DNA from: Flavobacteriaceae bacterium UBA7433
GTDB lineage: Bacteria > Bacteroidota > Bacteroidia > Flavobacteriales > Flavobacteriaceae
Assembly (NCBI GenBank): GCA_002477565.1
Contig: DLQL01000005.1
Location: 6,416-14,208 of the forward strand
DNA: 7,793 nucleotides
Direction: 5' to 3'
Below the pieces are notes generated by a model. That model did no database searches and had not been told where the DNA came from. It was given only the letters and a program-made list of their open reading frames with translations. A program made the translations under genes and the position numbers. Each line of letters begins with the position of its first letter. The stretch's first letter is position 1. This document shows positions 6,229 through 7,793 of this stretch, in pieces.

Positions 6229-6401
6229 TGAAATAAGTGCCGATCTCTCTTGAAAATCTTATTTGCAATTAATTTACCGAGCAGATGCCCGTTTATTTCA
6301 TTCGGTATTTTTACTTTTTTTTTGAAAAAGTACCTGATGAATGTAGCTTTGACCATTTCAATCTTCTTTTTAAAAAAGAAACAAAATCTTATCATTTTAA
6401 G

Positions 6402-6409
6402 TATATTTG
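6402..6409 (+). promoter_or_regulatory. Bacteroidota -7 element for pheT
   Basis: TATATTTG is an exact match to TAnnTTTG and lies 32 bases before the pheT ATG, giving an expected leader of about 25-30 bases. No TTG was found at the usual -33 spacing, so the promoter is only half-supported. Confidence 0.55.
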
Positions 6410-6441
6410 CCCACTGTAGTTAGGAATTATATCGCGTAGGC

Positions 6442-7793
6442 ATGAAAATATCATACAATTGGCTAAAGCAATTTTTAAAAATTGACTGGGAAGCTGAGAA
6501 AACAGGAGAATTGTTGACGGATTTGGGGCTAGAAGTAGAAGGCATCGAAACCATAGAATCCATCAAAGGAAGTCTTTTGGGCGTGCTTGTTGGAGAAGTC
6601 TTGACCTGTGAAAAACACCCCAATGCAGATAAATTAAAAATCACCACTGTAGACATAGGAGGCAAAGAGCCACTTCAAATTGTCTGTGGCGCTTCCAATG
6701 TTGCAACGGGTCAAAAAGTACCTGTGGCGACCGTTGGAACCGTTTTGTACGATGACAAAGGTGTTCCTTTTAACATCAAAAAAGGGAAGATCAGAGGAGA
6801 AGCCAGTTTGGGAATGATTTGTGCTGAAGACGAATTGGGCTTGGGAACAAGCCATGAGGGAATCTTAGTTTTGGACGATTCTTTGAAACCGGGAACTCCA
6901 GTTGCAGACGTTTTTAAGATCGAAACAGACAACGTATTTGAAATCGGACTTACGCCCAATCGCGCAGATGCCATGAGTCATTACGGAACCGCAAGAGATT
7001 TGCGTGCCGGATTGATGCAGCAAGGAGTTCTTTTGGAATTGATTTCCCCATCAGTGAGTATCTTTCAGGTAGATGAAAGAACCTTGAAATTCGACGTAGA
7101 AGTAACAGACAAAGATTTGGCACCCCGGTATTGCGGAGTGACCATTTCAGATTTAAAAGTTGCCCCCTCTCCCGATTGGATTCAAAAGAAGCTCAAAGCT
7201 TTGGGATTGACTCCAGTCAATAATGTTGTAGACATTACCAACTATGTCTTGCACGAATTGGGACAGCCTTTGCACGCCTTTGATGCTGAAAAAGTACAAG
7301 GAAATAAAATCCAAGTAAAAACACTGGCATCCGGGACTAAGTTCACCACATTGGACGGAGTAACGCGAGAATTACACGCTGAGGATTTGATGATTTGCGA
7401 TGGGGATTCAACCCCATTGTGCATTGCGGGTGTTTTTGGTGGAGCTGATTCGGGAGTATCTGAGCAAACAACTTCTATCTTTCTAGAAAGTGCCTATTTC
7501 AATCCAGTTTCGATTCGAAAATCTGCCAAAAGACATGCACTCAACACAGATGCTTCCTTTCGATTTGAAAGAGGAATCGATCCCAATTTTACCAAATATG
7601 CGCTGAAAAGAGCCGCTTTGTTGATCAGCGAAATAGCAGGTGGAAAAATAGCTTCGGACATTGTCGACTTGTACCCTAAAAAAATTGAAGACTTTGAATT
7701 GGTTTTGTCTTATAAAAATGTGGCCCGCCTCATCGGTCAGGAATTGCCAAATGAAACCATCAAAAATATTTTGGCTTCTTTGGAAATTAAAAT
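6442..7793 (+). CDS. pheT: Phenylalanine--tRNA ligase beta subunit (partial, C-terminus outside window)
   Basis: The beta subunit of the alpha2-beta2 phenylalanyl-tRNA synthetase, which attaches phenylalanine to tRNA-Phe in the cytoplasm; this subunit binds tRNA and carries the editing site. 450 codons of about 800 are present and the frame runs off the right edge with no stop. Seen in order: N-terminal MKISYNWLKQFL; the EMAPII-like tRNA-binding OB fold with EKHPNADKLK (His59-Leu65) and IVCGASN; GLTPNRADAMSHYGTARDL; the B3/4 editing domain with NNVVDITNYVLHELGQPLHAFD (from about residue 260), GVFGGADSGVS and DASFRFERGID (370-380); and the start of the B5 domain after VDLYPKK. The ATG at 6442 begins exactly at the conserved family N-terminus. 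pheS is not adjacent upstream, so the two subunit genes are not arranged pheS-pheT here. No frameshift or odd residue is seen. Confidence 0.97.
   Translation, partial: MKISYNWLKQFLKIDWEAEKTGELLTDLGLEVEGIETIESIKGSLLGVLVGEVLTCEKHPNADKLKITTVDIGGKEPLQIVCGASNVATGQKVPVATVGTVLYDDKGVPFNIKKGKIRGEASLGMICAEDELGLGTSHEGILVLDDSLKPGTPVADVFKIETDNVFEIGLTPNRADAMSHYGTARDLRAGLMQQGVLLELISPSVSIFQVDERTLKFDVEVTDKDLAPRYCGVTISDLKVAPSPDWIQKKLKALGLTPVNNVVDITNYVLHELGQPLHAFDAEKVQGNKIQVKTLASGTKFTTLDGVTRELHAEDLMICDGDSTPLCIAGVFGGADSGVSEQTTSIFLESAYFNPVSIRKSAKRHALNTDASFRFERGIDPNFTKYALKRAALLISEIAGGKIASDIVDLYPKKIEDFELVLSYKNVARLIGQELPNETIKNILASLEIK

Noticed and set aside
6420..7424. Minus-strand open frames inside pheT
   Set aside because: pheT motifs cover this whole stretch on the plus strand; the opposite frames are shadows.

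Overview
The window looks like ordinary chromosomal DNA from a Bacteroidota bacterium, most likely a member of the Flavobacteriia. The grounds are: a SecA whose C-terminus lacks the zinc-binding tail and ends in a flavobacterial-type GEWVLV sequence; AT-rich coding DNA (GC roughly 40% by eye); few Shine-Dalgarno sequences, with A-rich leaders before most starts; and two exact matches to the Bacteroidota -7 promoter element TAnnTTTG. No rRNA, tRNA, CRISPR array, transposase or phage gene was seen.

Layout, left to right. (1) The 3' two-thirds of secA on the plus strand, open at the left edge, ending in a clear intrinsic terminator. (2) A DUF2461 gene followed after 22 bases by a VIT1/CCC1-type iron/manganese transporter gene, both plus strand and probably co-transcribed. 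(3) Two tandem MarR-family regulator genes on the minus strand, convergent with the transporter. They are paralogues with an almost identical DNA-reading helix, and a palindromic operator candidate lies between them. (4) A gene-poor, very AT-rich stretch of about 520 bases. (5) A secreted YceI-family lipid-binding protein on the plus strand, divergent from the MarR pair. (6) A small DUF3817 membrane protein on the minus strand, convergent with yceI. (7) pheT, the phenylalanyl-tRNA synthetase beta subunit, divergent from the DUF3817 gene and cut by the right edge.

secA and pheT are housekeeping genes at the edges; the accessory content is between them. The most interesting part is the MarR-MarR/YceI block: two regulators that probably read similar sites, a candidate operator in front of the downstream one, and a divergent envelope or periplasmic lipocalin-like gene. 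This resembles a small stress- or lipid-responsive regulatory module, but its ligand, targets and function cannot be read from sequence. I see no convincing evidence for a wholly new system.
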